Part shown: positions 52,196 through 62,516 of the stretch, in pieces
How positions within the stretch are numbered: the first letter of the stretch is position 1
Layout of the letters: every line of letters begins with the position of its first letter
Assembly: GCA_947489685.1 (NCBI GenBank)
Contig: CANLEM010000002.1
Span: forward strand, 310,001 to 374,000
DNA: 64,000 nucleotides
Direction: 5' to 3'
From: an uncultured Aquimarina sp.
GTDB lineage: Bacteria; Bacteroidota; Bacteroidia; Flavobacteriales; Flavobacteriaceae
Translations under genes and position numbers: made by a program
The notes under the pieces: generated by a model
Told to the model about the DNA's origin: nothing
The model's input: only the letters and a program-made list of their open reading frames with translations
Database searches by the model: none

Positions 52196-55100
52196 TTACT
52201 TTTTTAATTTAAAAATCTTGGGCATACTATTATTAATACCAGTAATAAGGTATTTATCACCAGATTGATTTTGAATCCAATGCAGTTCTCTAACTTCTCC
52301 TTCGACAAAAAATCCTGATGATTTTTGCGGTTCATAACTTTTATCTTTATCACTACATAATACTACACCTCTACTAGCATCCAATCTCGAAAATTGAGGT
52401 TTGAAATTATAATTATTGCCGCCTAAAATTATATCTAGAACCCCATCTGCATTAAGATCCAAGGTTTCTATATCATAAATACATGATAATTGAGCTTCTT
52501 GAGGTAATTCTGCAATGTCGAAATTACCAGTACCATCATTATATGCAATTAAACTTTCGAAGGTATTTGTGGTCTTTATTATTGTGTTTTGCAATATCTC
52601 TTTAGAGAATAACTCATCTATGGATTTTTTTGCATATTCGGAAAATTTTAAATTTTGTTTTTTCAAAGAATTAATCTGGCCAGTTATTTCCTTTTTTAGG
52701 TGTATCGGAATATCTTTTCCGTCTATAGATTGTGTGAAAACCTGTTCTATCGTACCGTTATTATCAAAATCATTTACAAACATCTTTGCAGGAGCGTCCT
52801 TACTTGCTCTATAGGATGCGTTTAAACCGCGGTTCCCTATGATTAAATCAATATCCCCATCGTTATCGATATCTTTTGCATGTACAGCATTAAACCATCC
52901 CGAAATATCATCTAAGTTTGTAGTCATGGGACTTAATCTTTTCCCAGTATTTTTAAAAACCTTGGGTGACATCCACTCACCAACAAGAATCAAATCTAGT
53001 TTCGCATCGCCATCGACATCTTTCCAATTGGCATCTGTAATCATTCCTATATCTTGAGCTTTGAATGCTTTTGATCCTATACTATTTTTAAAATTACCGC
53101 TACCATCATTTTCTAATAATTGATTTTTAGGATTGATCCCGTATATACCAGGCACACTCAAATTACCAATAAAAAGATCTACATCCCCATCATCATCAAA
53201 GTCATGCGGAGCAATCACTGCTGCATTATTTTGGTTGGGGATAGTTTGTCCTTTACTAAAATTACCTTTTCCATCATTCATATACATTCGTATAGCAAAT
53301 TGTCCAGGTTTTGCGTTTGCAAAATTTCCGCCAGACCCTACCACCAAGTCAAAATCGTTATCCCCGTCAATATCTACAAATTGAGCAGCGGTATCCTCAT
53401 AAAATTGATCGCTTTCAAATATTTGATTAGACACCATAGATAACTTTCTTTCTTTATTTTGTGTGTATAGAACACCTGATTGATTTTTGGCTCCGCCAAT
53501 ATATACATCATCATTTCCGTCTTGATTAATGTCTCCAATAGCAATGGCGGGACCTTCTTTTGATAACATTTTAGAAATTAGACTTTCGTAATCAAAATCA
53601 ACATAAGAATCTTCTTTGTGTTTTTCGATTTTGATTTCTATTTCAGTAAAATATTGATCTGGAGTTGTTGAAGTTTTTTGATATTCTTTGGATGCATTCT
53701 CGATATTAAAGATAAGAGTTTGATTGACATTGGTTTCTTCTATTTTTTCAATTTTCTTGTTAGGCCAGATAACACGTATTGAATCTATTTTTTCAATCTT
53801 ACCCAAACCAAAAACTAATCCGTAATCTACAGAAGATTGAAAACCGCGAGATGGCATCAATTCTTGTCTAAAAATTTCTGATTCTTTATAAACTTCTACA
53901 ACACTACCAATGGCAAATGTGTTATTTTCAGAGCCTTTCAGCTTTATTTTTAAATAATTATTTTCTGTATTGTTCTTATACACAAACAGAGGCATATTTA
54001 CATTATTAACAATAAGGTCCAAATCACCATCATTATCCAAGTCGCCGTATGCTGCTCCGTTAGAAAAACTAGGCTCTGTAAATCCAAAATCCTTTGCTTT
54101 ATTTGAAAATGTAAGGTCATGATTATTTCTAAAAGCGTAATTGATCACAGGAACACTTGGCATATTATTAATAATAGAATCTTGAGAAGTTTTGACGCCA
54201 GAAATTGCCATTTTTTGATAGACCTCTGCGGCAAAAAAATCCATAAAATCTTGGTTGGTTAAATCATGATAAATTCCGTTACAGACATAAATATCCCGAT
54301 ACCCATCGTTATCCATATCAAATAATAAGGCACCCCATGACCAATCTGTATTACCCACACCACTATAAAAAGCTATTTCTGAAAAAGTAGTATCACCATT
54401 ATTAAGTTGCAACGTATTTTGCATGTATTGGTGATAAAAGTCTTTTCGTTGTTTTAATTGATACACGTCAAAGCGTTCAAAATCACTAGTGTTTTTAAGT
54501 CTCTCATTTCCCTCTGGAAGCATGTCGGTAACAAATATTTCGGGTTTACCATCATTATTAAGATCTGCCATATCTGCTCCCATAGATGCCAAACTTAAAT
54601 GAGGAATCTTATTTTTAATATCTTCCTTAAACGTACCATCACCCATATTGATATATAAATAATCTCTTTCATAAAAATCGTTAGATACATATATATCAGG
54701 CATTAGGTCGTCGTTTATGTCTCCTACCGTTACCCCAAGACCAAAACCTATTAAACTGCCATAAATCCCCGCTTCTGCGCTTGCATCAATAAATTTTCCA
54801 TCATCATTACGTAATAATTTATCTCCTCCTCCTTTAAACATTGCTGGTAAATCCCAATCCTCGCTTCTTAATTCTCTTTTATTTGAGTATCCTAAACTAT
54901 TAACCGGAATAAAACTATTATTAAGAATATAAGCATCAAGATCTCCGTCAAGATCATAGTCAAAAAAAGCAGTATGTGTTGTAAATCCACTATCTGCTAA
55001 ATTATAGGCTGAAGCCTGTTCGGTAAAAGTAAGATCTCCATTATTAATAAATAATTCATTTTTTTGATCATCTCCTTTTACATTTCCCGCATTACACACA

Positions 55101-55510
55101 TAAATATCCAAAAAACCATCCGCATTTATATCTACTAAAACTACACCAGTGGACCAAGATTTATTGCCCGATGTACCTGAAACATCTGTGATGTCTTTAA
55201 ACTTAAAATTACCTTGATTGAGATACAATTTATTTTTTTCCATATTGGAAGTGAGATACACATCTGCTAATCCATCATTATTAATATCACCAATAGCCAC
55301 ACCACCACCATTATAAAAGTTTCGATACTTAAAAATATTGAAATCTTTTTGGTTAGTTACTTTGTTTATAAAATTGATCCCTGTACTATCAGGGGTCATT
55401 TTTGTATATAAAGTTTTTGAAGGCAATAGGTTTGAAGATTGCTCTTTTTTTTGCTCACAAGAGTATAAAAACAACACCAATAATATGGATAAAAAAGAGT
55501 TATATTTCAT
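52196..55510 (-). CDS. Giant lipoprotein with VCBS/FG-GAP repeats, paralogue of the next
   Basis: This 1104-residue lipoprotein has a lipobox Cys (LFLYSCEQKKEQ) and the same repeat plan as the 48891-52157 protein: calcium-type loops such as DINNDGLADVYLTSN, DINADGFLDIYVCN and DLDNDGDLDLIVNN, and an ASPIC/UnbV region (GLGKIEKIDSIRVIWPN). By eye the two paralogues share the start, the order of repeats and many residues, so they came from a duplication. It lies 38 bp before its paralogue and 95 bp after SusD, from which a hairpin separates it. Confidence 0.88.
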   Translation of the reverse strand: MKYNSFLSILLVLFLYSCEQKKEQSSNLLPSKTLYTKMTPDSTGINFINKVTNQKDFNIFKYRNFYNGGGVAIGDINNDGLADVYLTSNMEKNKLYLNQGNFKFKDITDVSGTSGNKSWSTGVVLVDINADGFLDIYVCNAGNVKGDDQKNELFINNGDLTFTEQASAYNLADSGFTTHTAFFDYDLDGDLDAYILNNSFIPVNSLGYSNKRELRSEDWDLPAMFKGGGDKLLRNDDGKFIDASAEAGIYGSLIGFGLGVTVGDINDDLMPDIYVSNDFYERDYLYINMGDGTFKEDIKNKIPHLSLASMGADMADLNNDGKPEIFVTDMLPEGNERLKNTSDFERFDVYQLKQRKDFYHQYMQNTLQLNNGDTTFSEIAFYSGVGNTDWSWGALLFDMDNDGYRDIYVCNGIYHDLTNQDFMDFFAAEVYQKMAISGVKTSQDSIINNMPSVPVINYAFRNNHDLTFSNKAKDFGFTEPSFSNGAAYGDLDNDGDLDLIVNNVNMPLFVYKNNTENNYLKIKLKGSENNTFAIGSVVEVYKESEIFRQELMPSRGFQSSVDYGLVFGLGKIEKIDSIRVIWPNKKIEKIEETNVNQTLIFNIENASKEYQKTSTTPDQYFTEIEIKIEKHKEDSYVDFDYESLISKMLSKEGPAIAIGDINQDGNDDVYIGGAKNQSGVLYTQNKERKLSMVSNQIFESDQFYEDTAAQFVDIDGDNDFDLVVGSGGNFANAKPGQFAIRMYMNDGKGNFSKGQTIPNQNNAAVIAPHDFDDDGDVDLFIGNLSVPGIYGINPKNQLLENDGSGNFKNSIGSKAFKAQDIGMITDANWKDVDGDAKLDLILVGEWMSPKVFKNTGKRLSPMTTNLDDISGWFNAVHAKDIDNDGDIDLIIGNRGLNASYRASKDAPAKMFVNDFDNNGTIEQVFTQSIDGKDIPIHLKKEITGQINSLKKQNLKFSEYAKKSIDELFSKEILQNTIIKTTNTFESLIAYNDGTGNFDIAELPQEAQLSCIYDIETLDLNADGVLDIILGGNNYNFKPQFSRLDASRGVVLCSDKDKSYEPQKSSGFFVEGEVRELHWIQNQSGDKYLITGINNSMPKIFKLKK

Positions 55511-55546
55511 ATAAGTTTAATTTGCTCCTAAGGCACATAAAAGTAA

Positions 55547-55576
55547 CAAAGTCCTTCGAGAAGAAGAAGGACTTTG
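55547..55576 (-). terminator. Hairpin between SusD and the VCBS genes
   Basis: CAAAGTCCTTC (55547-55557), eight-base loop, GAAGGACTTTG (55566-55576): an 11-bp perfect stem. There is no long T run, so it may be a partial terminator or an mRNA-stabilising structure that lowers VCBS expression relative to SusCD. Confidence 0.5.
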
Positions 55577-55605
55577 CAATATCACAATCCTAACACTTAA
55601 ACAAA

Positions 55606-57138
55606 CTAGTACCCTGGGTTTTGTGATAAATTAGGGTTCGTAGCTAATGCATCTGCCGGTATAGGAAATACCAATCTTGTTCTATCTGATGTGGTAGGTC
55701 TTTCTTGAACAGGGTTCAATAATGTTCCAAAACGAATTTGATCATTTCTTCTATGACCTTCCCAGTATAACTCACGACCTCTTTCTGCTAACAAATCTGC
55801 CTCCGTAAGAGCAGTCAATACCGAAGCATTACGCATATTACGAATATCATTAACAATTGTTAATGCCCCCGCAGCATCCCCTGTTCTCAATAGGGCCTCT
55901 GCTTTCATTAATAGAACATCGGCATATCTGTAAAACACAAAATCTTGATTAGGTATATTAATATTCGTATAATCAGGCTGATATTTTACTACTCTAATTC
56001 CGCGAACCTCATCAGAGTTTGCCAGATTAAAATCAGGAGTAAAAGCCAAAGGGTTTCCTAATCGATCCTCTAGAGGGTCGCCATTTACATCAAACTGTTG
56101 ACCAATAAGAAATCCACCTGTTAAACCCGAATTTTCGGATAAATTAGGTATTTCAGAGCTTTTTCTAACATCATCATCCTCAAAACTATCATAAAAGTCA
56201 GATAAGGTTACAAAACCATTCCAACTTCCAGGGTTTTGATTGTAATGCAGTGTCATAAAATTAAATCTTCTAATTTCTCCTCCGAAGTCATTCGTGTTTT
56301 GAGAAACAAATATAATTTCTGATGAAGTTTCACTATTAATAGGAGAAAAACTTGAGAAATAATCATCCTCAAGAGTATAATTACCTGAATTAATGATTGC
56401 ATCACAAAGTTCAATTACTCTATTCATATCGGCAGTTTCAAAAGTAAATGGCCCAACTTGAGGTGTGCCATCGGCATCGGTAGCTTTATAAACCGCCCTG
56501 TTTAAATACATTTTGGCCAACAGCGCATGCCCTGCATAAATATTTGCGACCGCAGGGTTAGTTGTAGCTGGCAGATTTGCTAATTGATCTTCTAATTCGG
56601 TTATCCCTATATCAATTGCTTCGGTTCTACTTGCTGTAATAGAAGGTAATTGTGCCAAATCTTCTCCTGGCTCTCTAATAGGCACTGTACCAAATAAATC
56701 TGTTGCTGTATAAATAAATAACGCCCTAAGAAATGTAGCTTGAGCTCTCTCGCTATCTGTAGGTACAAAACCTAAAACTTCGGTAGCCCTAAATAGTCCA
56801 GATAATGCAGACCCCCAAGAGCCTACAACCCTCGGGTGAGATGAGTTCCAAGTATGTAAATGTAAAGCTCTCCATGCGCCACCATCATCCCAATCTGCAC
56901 CTCTGGTAGGACCAGCAATTTCGTCTGAAGGATGCTCCATAAGCATAAACATAAAATCTGTATGCTGGAAATCTTTTAATCGATCGTAAGCTGCATTTAG
57001 AGCATCAGATGCTGATCCAGCGACTGCTGCTTCTTCTGCAGTAAGGTTCTGATTCAATTCTTCTTCCAGATCGGTACAACTATAAAATACCGATATGGAC
57101 AACAACGCACTAAGCGTATATAAACCAATTTTTTTCAT
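55606..57138 (-). CDS. SusD/RagB-family lipoprotein
   Basis: The 510-residue lipoprotein (Cys in VFYSCTDLEEEL) has the SusD/RagB fold, recognisable in YFSSFSPINSETSSEIIF, FVFYRYADVLLMKAEALLRT and ADLLAERGRELYWEGHRRND. It is the surface glycan-binding lid for the SusC porin. It follows SusC by 10 bp in the same operon. The ligand cannot be told, but an adjacent alpha-glucosidase suggests an alpha-glucan. RagB/SusD genes come only with SusC partners, and the pair is intact here. Confidence 0.95.
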   Translation of the reverse strand: MKKIGLYTLSALLSISVFYSCTDLEEELNQNLTAEEAAVAGSASDALNAAYDRLKDFQHTDFMFMLMEHPSDEIAGPTRGADWDDGGAWRALHLHTWNSSHPRVVGSWGSALSGLFRATEVLGFVPTDSERAQATFLRALFIYTATDLFGTVPIREPGEDLAQLPSITASRTEAIDIGITELEDQLANLPATTNPAVANIYAGHALLAKMYLNRAVYKATDADGTPQVGPFTFETADMNRVIELCDAIINSGNYTLEDDYFSSFSPINSETSSEIIFVSQNTNDFGGEIRRFNFMTLHYNQNPGSWNGFVTLSDFYDSFEDDDVRKSSEIPNLSENSGLTGGFLIGQQFDVNGDPLEDRLGNPLAFTPDFNLANSDEVRGIRVVKYQPDYTNINIPNQDFVFYRYADVLLMKAEALLRTGDAAGALTIVNDIRNMRNASVLTALTEADLLAERGRELYWEGHRRNDQIRFGTLLNPVQERPTTSDRTRLVFPIPADALATNPNLSQNPGY

Positions 57139-57148
57139 CGCTTTTTTT

Positions 57149-60100
57149 TTAAAAATTCATATTAACTCCTAAAGTAAACTGTCTTGATCTTGGAAATGCC
57201 GTATAATCTATACCAAAAGAAGGCACTCCACTTACTTGTTTATTTGTATTTACCTCAGGATCAAAACCATTATAAGGAGTGATCACAAATAAATTTTGCC
57301 CGGTAACGGATACTCTTAACGAATTAAACCAATTCGTCAAGCTATTATCTTCAGATCCTTTTATGGTGTATCCTAGGGTTAGATTGGTAAGTCTTAAAAA
57401 ATCTCCGGATTGCAAGAATCTGGTTGATACTGTATTTGGCGCACCTGGATCTTCGCCATTACCTACAATATCTTCTGTTACATTTTCTCCTCTTCGCAAT
57501 GCTGCCGAAGTGAATAATGCATTAGCCGTATTATCATAAATTTCATGACCATAGGCACCATTTAAATATACACTGGCATCAAAATCTTTGTACGAAACCG
57601 CAGCTCTAATACCTACTAAAATGTCGGGGTTTGGATCACCCACGAAAGTTCTATCTGTTTCTCCTGGAGTACCAAAATCGGTATTTATTACCCCGTCACC
57701 GTTGACATCTCTAAAAATCGGAGCTCCAGTACTATCAAACCCCTCAAAGATAGGCAAATAAAACGCGAATAAAGCTTGATCATCAAACAATAATTGTGCA
57801 TTTTGACCCGATAATCCTTGACCAGAAATGCTTCCTGTTATAATACCATTGATAAAATTATCCTGAGTAACATTTTCTATTTTGTTATCTAAGAAACTTA
57901 GATTTAATCCTACATCGACTGTTAAGTCTTCATTTTGAACAACTACTGCATTTATACCTAATTCGACACCTGTATTTATAATTTCGGTATTATCAAGATT
58001 TCTCCAGAAAAAAGAATTAGGAACTGCAGGTTGCACAGTTGGGAATCTAAACAAAACGTCCTTGGTTACTTTATTAAAGTAATCAATAGATCCTGATAAC
58101 CTATTATCGAAAAACCCAAAATCTATCCCAGCATTAATAGTACTGGTACTTTCCCATTGAAGATCGGGGTTGGCTGCATTAATTTGGGCTACAATCGAAA
58201 TCGTTTCGAGAGTAACGGGATCTGTTGTTCTTATAAAACCAAATTGCTCTTGTGCAGAACCCGCAGGAAAAGCTTGGTTACCCGTTATACCCCATCCAAC
58301 ACGTAGTTTTAAATCCGAAAACAAATCTGGAGCAAACTCTTCATTAACGATTTTCCAGGCAAATGCTGCCGAAGGAAAATATCCATATTCGTTACCCGAA
58401 CCAAATCTACTGGATCCATCAGCTCTTAATGTAGCCGTTAATAAATATTTATCGTAAAAATTTACATTGGCACGGCCAAAAAAGGACTGCAATTCTGATG
58501 TTGGGTCAAAAAACGAACTATTAAAAAAGATATTGAGGGACTCATTTTGAATACCGGTAGGAAAAGTAGCCGCCGAGTTCAAATTATCAATATAACTGGA
58601 CTGATTATCAGATGCAAAATCAAAAGCCGTTGTACTCGTACCTTTTCTCTCGAATTGTTGAAAAGAGTATCCTAAAACAGCATCTAATCTTATATCATCT
58701 GTTAAATCTTTATTATATGATAATGTATGCTCAAATAATTTATTGAAAGTTTTAATCGTTAAAATATCTGCTCGTCCACGACCTATAGTATTGTTGGTGT
58801 TTAGCAAACGTGATTGCTCTACTCCACGCGTAGCTTCTGATCGATCTACTCCAAAGTTAAATTTATAACTTAAGCCTTCGATTATTTCATAAGTAGCAGA
58901 AATGTTCCCAAAAATACGCGAAGTCTCTGTTCTATCATCATAATATTCTAATAGCGCTAATGGGTTTCTTTGATTATCGCTTGGTTGGTCAAAAGATCCA
59001 TCGGGTAATCTAAAATTTCTTGTTGGATTCCATTTTAATGCAGAACTCACTAAATCACCTTCTGCCCCAACGTTATCTGATATTGCCTCGGCATCATCCT
59101 GAATAAAAGATGTTAGCAATCTTGCATCCATTTTTAATCTATTATTAAAAAATTTCTCGGATAAATTTACTGTAGCGTTATATTTCTTTTGCCCAGTTCC
59201 TTGAATAATACCTTCTTGATCCAATAACCCCAAAGACAAACGATAACTTCCTGTTTCGCTTCCTCCGCCATAAGAGAAATCATAATTTTGTATCACCGCA
59301 CTTCTTAAGATATCATCAAATGCATCTACATTACCCCCTAGATCTGCTCCTGGGTTTCCTGCAGCATTAGCAGCTTGCACAAAAGCATCACCGCTTAATA
59401 AATCATATTCGTTTGCAATAGACCCCACAGAAGTCGAAACACTAAAAGTCATCTGAGGTTTTCCTGATTTACCTTTTTTGGTGGTTATGATAATTACACC
59501 ATTGGCTCCTCGAGAACCATAAATTGCAGTTGCAGATGCATCTTTTAATACATCTATACTGGCAATATCATTTGGATTAATGAAGTTTAAAGGGTTCCTT
59601 GCCGAGCTTGAACCTATTCCCGTATCACTTCCTGGACTAACATCAGAATCAGTAAGCGGAACTCCATCTACAACCACTAATGGGCTGTTACCTGCTCGAA
59701 TAGACGAGGCTCCACGAATTCTAATCGATGAACCTGCCCCTGGTTCACCACTAGATTGGGTAATATTAACACCTGCCACCCGACCTTGTATTAATTGATC
59801 TGGAGATGTTTGCACTCCCTGATTAAAATCCTCAGGTTTTACTGTGGCAACCGATCCTGTTAAGTCTTTCTTTCTAACAGTACCGTATCCAACCACAACA
59901 ACCTGTTCTAGTTCGGCTGCATCTTCTTGCATCGTAACATTTATTATTGTTTGGCCGTCAACTGGTATTTCCTGAGACTTAAATCCAACATAGCTAAAGA
60001 CTAAAATTGCATCTTCGGCAACGTTATCAATTGTGTAGTTCCCATCAAAATCAGAAACTGCCCCATTTGCTGTTCCTCTTATAAGAACATTTACACCGGG

Positions 60101-60214
60101 GATTGGTCCCCCCGCATCCGAAATCACCCCCGAAACCGTGATTTGCGAAAACATCATACTTCCCGATAAAAATACGAGTAGAAATATGAGTTTTTTAAGT
60201 ATCATACTTTTCAT
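57149..60214 (-). CDS. SusC/RagA-family TonB-dependent outer-membrane transporter
   Basis: The 1021-residue protein has a signal peptide (ends MMFSQ), a carboxypeptidase-like regulatory domain (VSGVISDAGGPIPGVNVLIR), a plug domain with VVVGYGTVRKKDLTGSVATV and PLVVVDGVPLTDS, and the beta-barrel. Length and motifs are typical for SusC. With SusD it imports oligomers into the periplasm. It is the first gene of the SusC-SusD-VCBS-VCBS-haloperoxidase group, and is itself 285 bp downstream of the alpha-glucosidase. A TonB-type box lies early in the mature part. Confidence 0.96.
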   Translation of the reverse strand: MKSMILKKLIFLLVFLSGSMMFSQITVSGVISDAGGPIPGVNVLIRGTANGAVSDFDGNYTIDNVAEDAILVFSYVGFKSQEIPVDGQTIINVTMQEDAAELEQVVVVGYGTVRKKDLTGSVATVKPEDFNQGVQTSPDQLIQGRVAGVNITQSSGEPGAGSSIRIRGASSIRAGNSPLVVVDGVPLTDSDVSPGSDTGIGSSSARNPLNFINPNDIASIDVLKDASATAIYGSRGANGVIIITTKKGKSGKPQMTFSVSTSVGSIANEYDLLSGDAFVQAANAAGNPGADLGGNVDAFDDILRSAVIQNYDFSYGGGSETGSYRLSLGLLDQEGIIQGTGQKKYNATVNLSEKFFNNRLKMDARLLTSFIQDDAEAISDNVGAEGDLVSSALKWNPTRNFRLPDGSFDQPSDNQRNPLALLEYYDDRTETSRIFGNISATYEIIEGLSYKFNFGVDRSEATRGVEQSRLLNTNNTIGRGRADILTIKTFNKLFEHTLSYNKDLTDDIRLDAVLGYSFQQFERKGTSTTAFDFASDNQSSYIDNLNSAATFPTGIQNESLNIFFNSSFFDPTSELQSFFGRANVNFYDKYLLTATLRADGSSRFGSGNEYGYFPSAAFAWKIVNEEFAPDLFSDLKLRVGWGITGNQAFPAGSAQEQFGFIRTTDPVTLETISIVAQINAANPDLQWESTSTINAGIDFGFFDNRLSGSIDYFNKVTKDVLFRFPTVQPAVPNSFFWRNLDNTEIINTGVELGINAVVVQNEDLTVDVGLNLSFLDNKIENVTQDNFINGIITGSISGQGLSGQNAQLLFDDQALFAFYLPIFEGFDSTGAPIFRDVNGDGVINTDFGTPGETDRTFVGDPNPDILVGIRAAVSYKDFDASVYLNGAYGHEIYDNTANALFTSAALRRGENVTEDIVGNGEDPGAPNTVSTRFLQSGDFLRLTNLTLGYTIKGSEDNSLTNWFNSLRVSVTGQNLFVITPYNGFDPEVNTNKQVSGVPSFGIDYTAFPRSRQFTLGVNMNF

Positions 60215-60499
60215 AATATAGAGTTTGATTTAATTTGATTTGTTCCTTAATTTTAAAATTATTTATGTGTTATTTTATTTCTATCTTCTTCTAGAATTGT
60301 TAGTAACAATGGGAACATCCTGGCCTTTTTTATCACATTGCGACCTTTTTTGTAGCTCAATTAGTACTAAAAAAACTACAAAAAATGGATGCCCCTTTGT
60401 TACACCTTCGAGGAGTCTTCATCATGGGAGCTCCTCAGCTAACAAACAAAAACTATTTTCACTTTCTACTGTATCCATATAGGCATTTACTTGTTATGT

Positions 60500-62170
60500 T
60501 TAATCTATTTTTAGAATTATTCCTTGATACGGTTTTAGGGTCATCCCATCGCCATTAATGACCAATTCTTCATAATTATTTAGTATTATTTCTATATTAG
60601 ATATAGCACTAAAGCCTTTAAAATCAATATCTCCAACGCTAAAATTTAGGGCTACCATAATTTTTTCATTTGCATACGTTTTTTCATAGATGTATATATT
60701 AGGATTATCAAACTCTAATTCTTCAAAATCACCATATACAAAAACATCGTATTGCTTTCTGGTTTTTAGTAATCTTCGATAAAAATTTAATATCGAATTT
60801 TTGTCTTGTTCCTGATTCTTAACATTAATGCGTTTATAATTAGCGTTAACCTTAAGCCATGGTTCTCCTACCGAAAAACCTCCGTTTATTTCATCACTCC
60901 ATTGTAAAGGTGTTCTTGCATTATCTCTTCCTTCTTTATTTATTCTCTCTAAGGCAGAGTTTACAGAGTATCTTTTGGTTTTTAAATTTTCATTATAAAA
61001 ATTCAATGACTGAACATCTCTAACTTCTTCAATTGAATCAAGAACAATATTGGTCATTCCTATTTCATCGCCTTGATAAATATTTAATGTTCCGTTTTGG
61101 GTAGCTTGCATTATCAATAACATCTTTGCCGATTCTGACCAATATTTTGTGTCATTTCCAAACCTGGATACCATACGCGCAAAATCATGATTCCCCAAGG
61201 CGTTGGCCAACCATCCTTTTTCATGAAGAGCATCTCTCCATCTTTTAAAAATGGTCTTCATATTGGTTAAATCAAAGGCTGATACTTCTTCAAACTTTCC
61301 ATTAACTATAGTGCATTCGAGAATGTCAAAATGGTACAGCATATCTAGTTCTTCCCGATCACAATCAACATACAATCCCGCAGTTTCGTGGTTAATCCCT
61401 ACGCCTTCGGCCAAAGAAAATGCATCATAATGATTAACTACTTCTCTCTTCATTTCATTCAAATACTCATGGACTTTAGGTCCATTGGCGTACACATCCT
61501 CTATGATTTTTCTAAATCCTACATTTGGAGCATCAGGATATGCTTCTCTTTTAGAAATTAATGGAATAACATCCATTCTAAATCCATCCACACCTTTATC
61601 TAACCAAAATCTCATAGCATCATAAATTTCTTGTCTTAGCTTTGGATTTTCCCAATTCAAATCAGGCTGTTTTTTTGTAAAGAGGTGTAAATAATATTCT
61701 TCTGATGCCTCATCAAATTCCCATGCACTTCCGCCAAAAAAAGATTTCCAGTTATTTGGAGGTCCTCCATCCTGCGCAGGTTTCCTCCAATGAAAATAAT
61801 CTCGGTATGGATTATTTTTTGATTTCTTCGCTTCTTCAAACCACACGTGTTCATCCGAACAGTGATTGGCAACCAGATCTAATACCAATCTCATTCCTCT
61901 TTGATGAGTTTCGCGTAATAATTCGTCAAAATCTTCCATTGTTCCGAATTCGGGCATTATTGCACAGTAATCACTTATATCATAGCCATTGTCATCGTTT
62001 GGAGAGCTAAAAATCGGACTCAACCAAAGGATATCGATATGTAAGCTTTTTAAATAATCTAATTTTTCAATTATACCTCTTAAGTCACCTATCCCGTCAT
62101 TATTACTATCATTAAAACTTCGAGGGTAAATTTGATATATAGTTCCTTTTTTGAACCATGAAAGCTCCAT
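60500..62170 (-). CDS. Alpha-glucosidase, GH13 family (oligo-1,6-glucosidase type)
   Basis: The 556-residue protein has no signal peptide, so it acts in the cytoplasm. GH13 features are all present: nucleophile D200 in GFRMDVIP, acid/base E255 in SLAEGVG, stabiliser D329 in GNHDFARM, and DLVANHCSDEH. The domain order is a (beta/alpha)8 barrel with a short B domain, then the C domain. It cuts alpha-linked glucose from oligosaccharides entering through SusCD. It starts opposite the LacI gene, with operator-like repeats in the 345 bp between them. Confidence 0.95.
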   Translation of the reverse strand: MELSWFKKGTIYQIYPRSFNDSNNDGIGDLRGIIEKLDYLKSLHIDILWLSPIFSSPNDDNGYDISDYCAIMPEFGTMEDFDELLRETHQRGMRLVLDLVANHCSDEHVWFEEAKKSKNNPYRDYFHWRKPAQDGGPPNNWKSFFGGSAWEFDEASEEYYLHLFTKKQPDLNWENPKLRQEIYDAMRFWLDKGVDGFRMDVIPLISKREAYPDAPNVGFRKIIEDVYANGPKVHEYLNEMKREVVNHYDAFSLAEGVGINHETAGLYVDCDREELDMLYHFDILECTIVNGKFEEVSAFDLTNMKTIFKRWRDALHEKGWLANALGNHDFARMVSRFGNDTKYWSESAKMLLIMQATQNGTLNIYQGDEIGMTNIVLDSIEEVRDVQSLNFYNENLKTKRYSVNSALERINKEGRDNARTPLQWSDEINGGFSVGEPWLKVNANYKRINVKNQEQDKNSILNFYRRLLKTRKQYDVFVYGDFEELEFDNPNIYIYEKTYANEKIMVALNFSVGDIDFKGFSAISNIEIILNNYEELVINGDGMTLKPYQGIILKID

Positions 62171-62235
62171 GCAATTAGGTTTTAAAATTTAAAAAATGAT
62201 TGACCCGAAAATGTTTAATTTCTTCACTACATTTT

Positions 62236-62267
62236 AAATAATGTTTAGTTTCGATTAAACATTATTT
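62236..62267. promoter_or_regulatory. Inverted repeat upstream of alpha-glucosidase
   Basis: AAATAATGTTTA, spacer GTTTCGAT, TAAACATTATTT: two perfect 12-base arms, about 65 bp before the alpha-glucosidase start. It is a likely operator or promoter-overlapping site. Confidence 0.65.
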
Positions 62268-62445
62268 ATTCTAAATTAGCATAGTCACATGATGCATTGA
62301 ACTTATGTATCTTTTGGGGAGGTTTTTGTTGCAAGAATCTTATTTTAAGTAGGTTTAATCAATAAATGCTCAAAAATCTATTGTGACTATTACAAATTAC
62401 TAAACTATTCATTGAATGGAAAAGCATTCTTTTGATTTAAAAAAA

Positions 62446-62459
62446 TGCAAACGTTTGTA
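62446..62459. promoter_or_regulatory. LacI-type operator
   Basis: TGCAAACGTTTGTA, with a perfect CAAACGTTTG core centred on CG, as is usual for LacI-family sites. It lies 57 bp before the LacI gene and probably gives autoregulation. Confidence 0.75.
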
Positions 62460-62516
62460 TTATTATATTTTTAGCAAAATTGATGTTTTAATAATAATTT
62501 TTTAACGAAATTATCA

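Larger units (their letters stand above)
62171..62516. other. Divergent regulatory region of alpha-glucosidase and LacI
   Basis: These 346 bp between divergent genes hold an inverted repeat at 62236-62267 and a LacI-type palindrome at 62446-62459. No small gene is supported. Confidence 0.65.
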
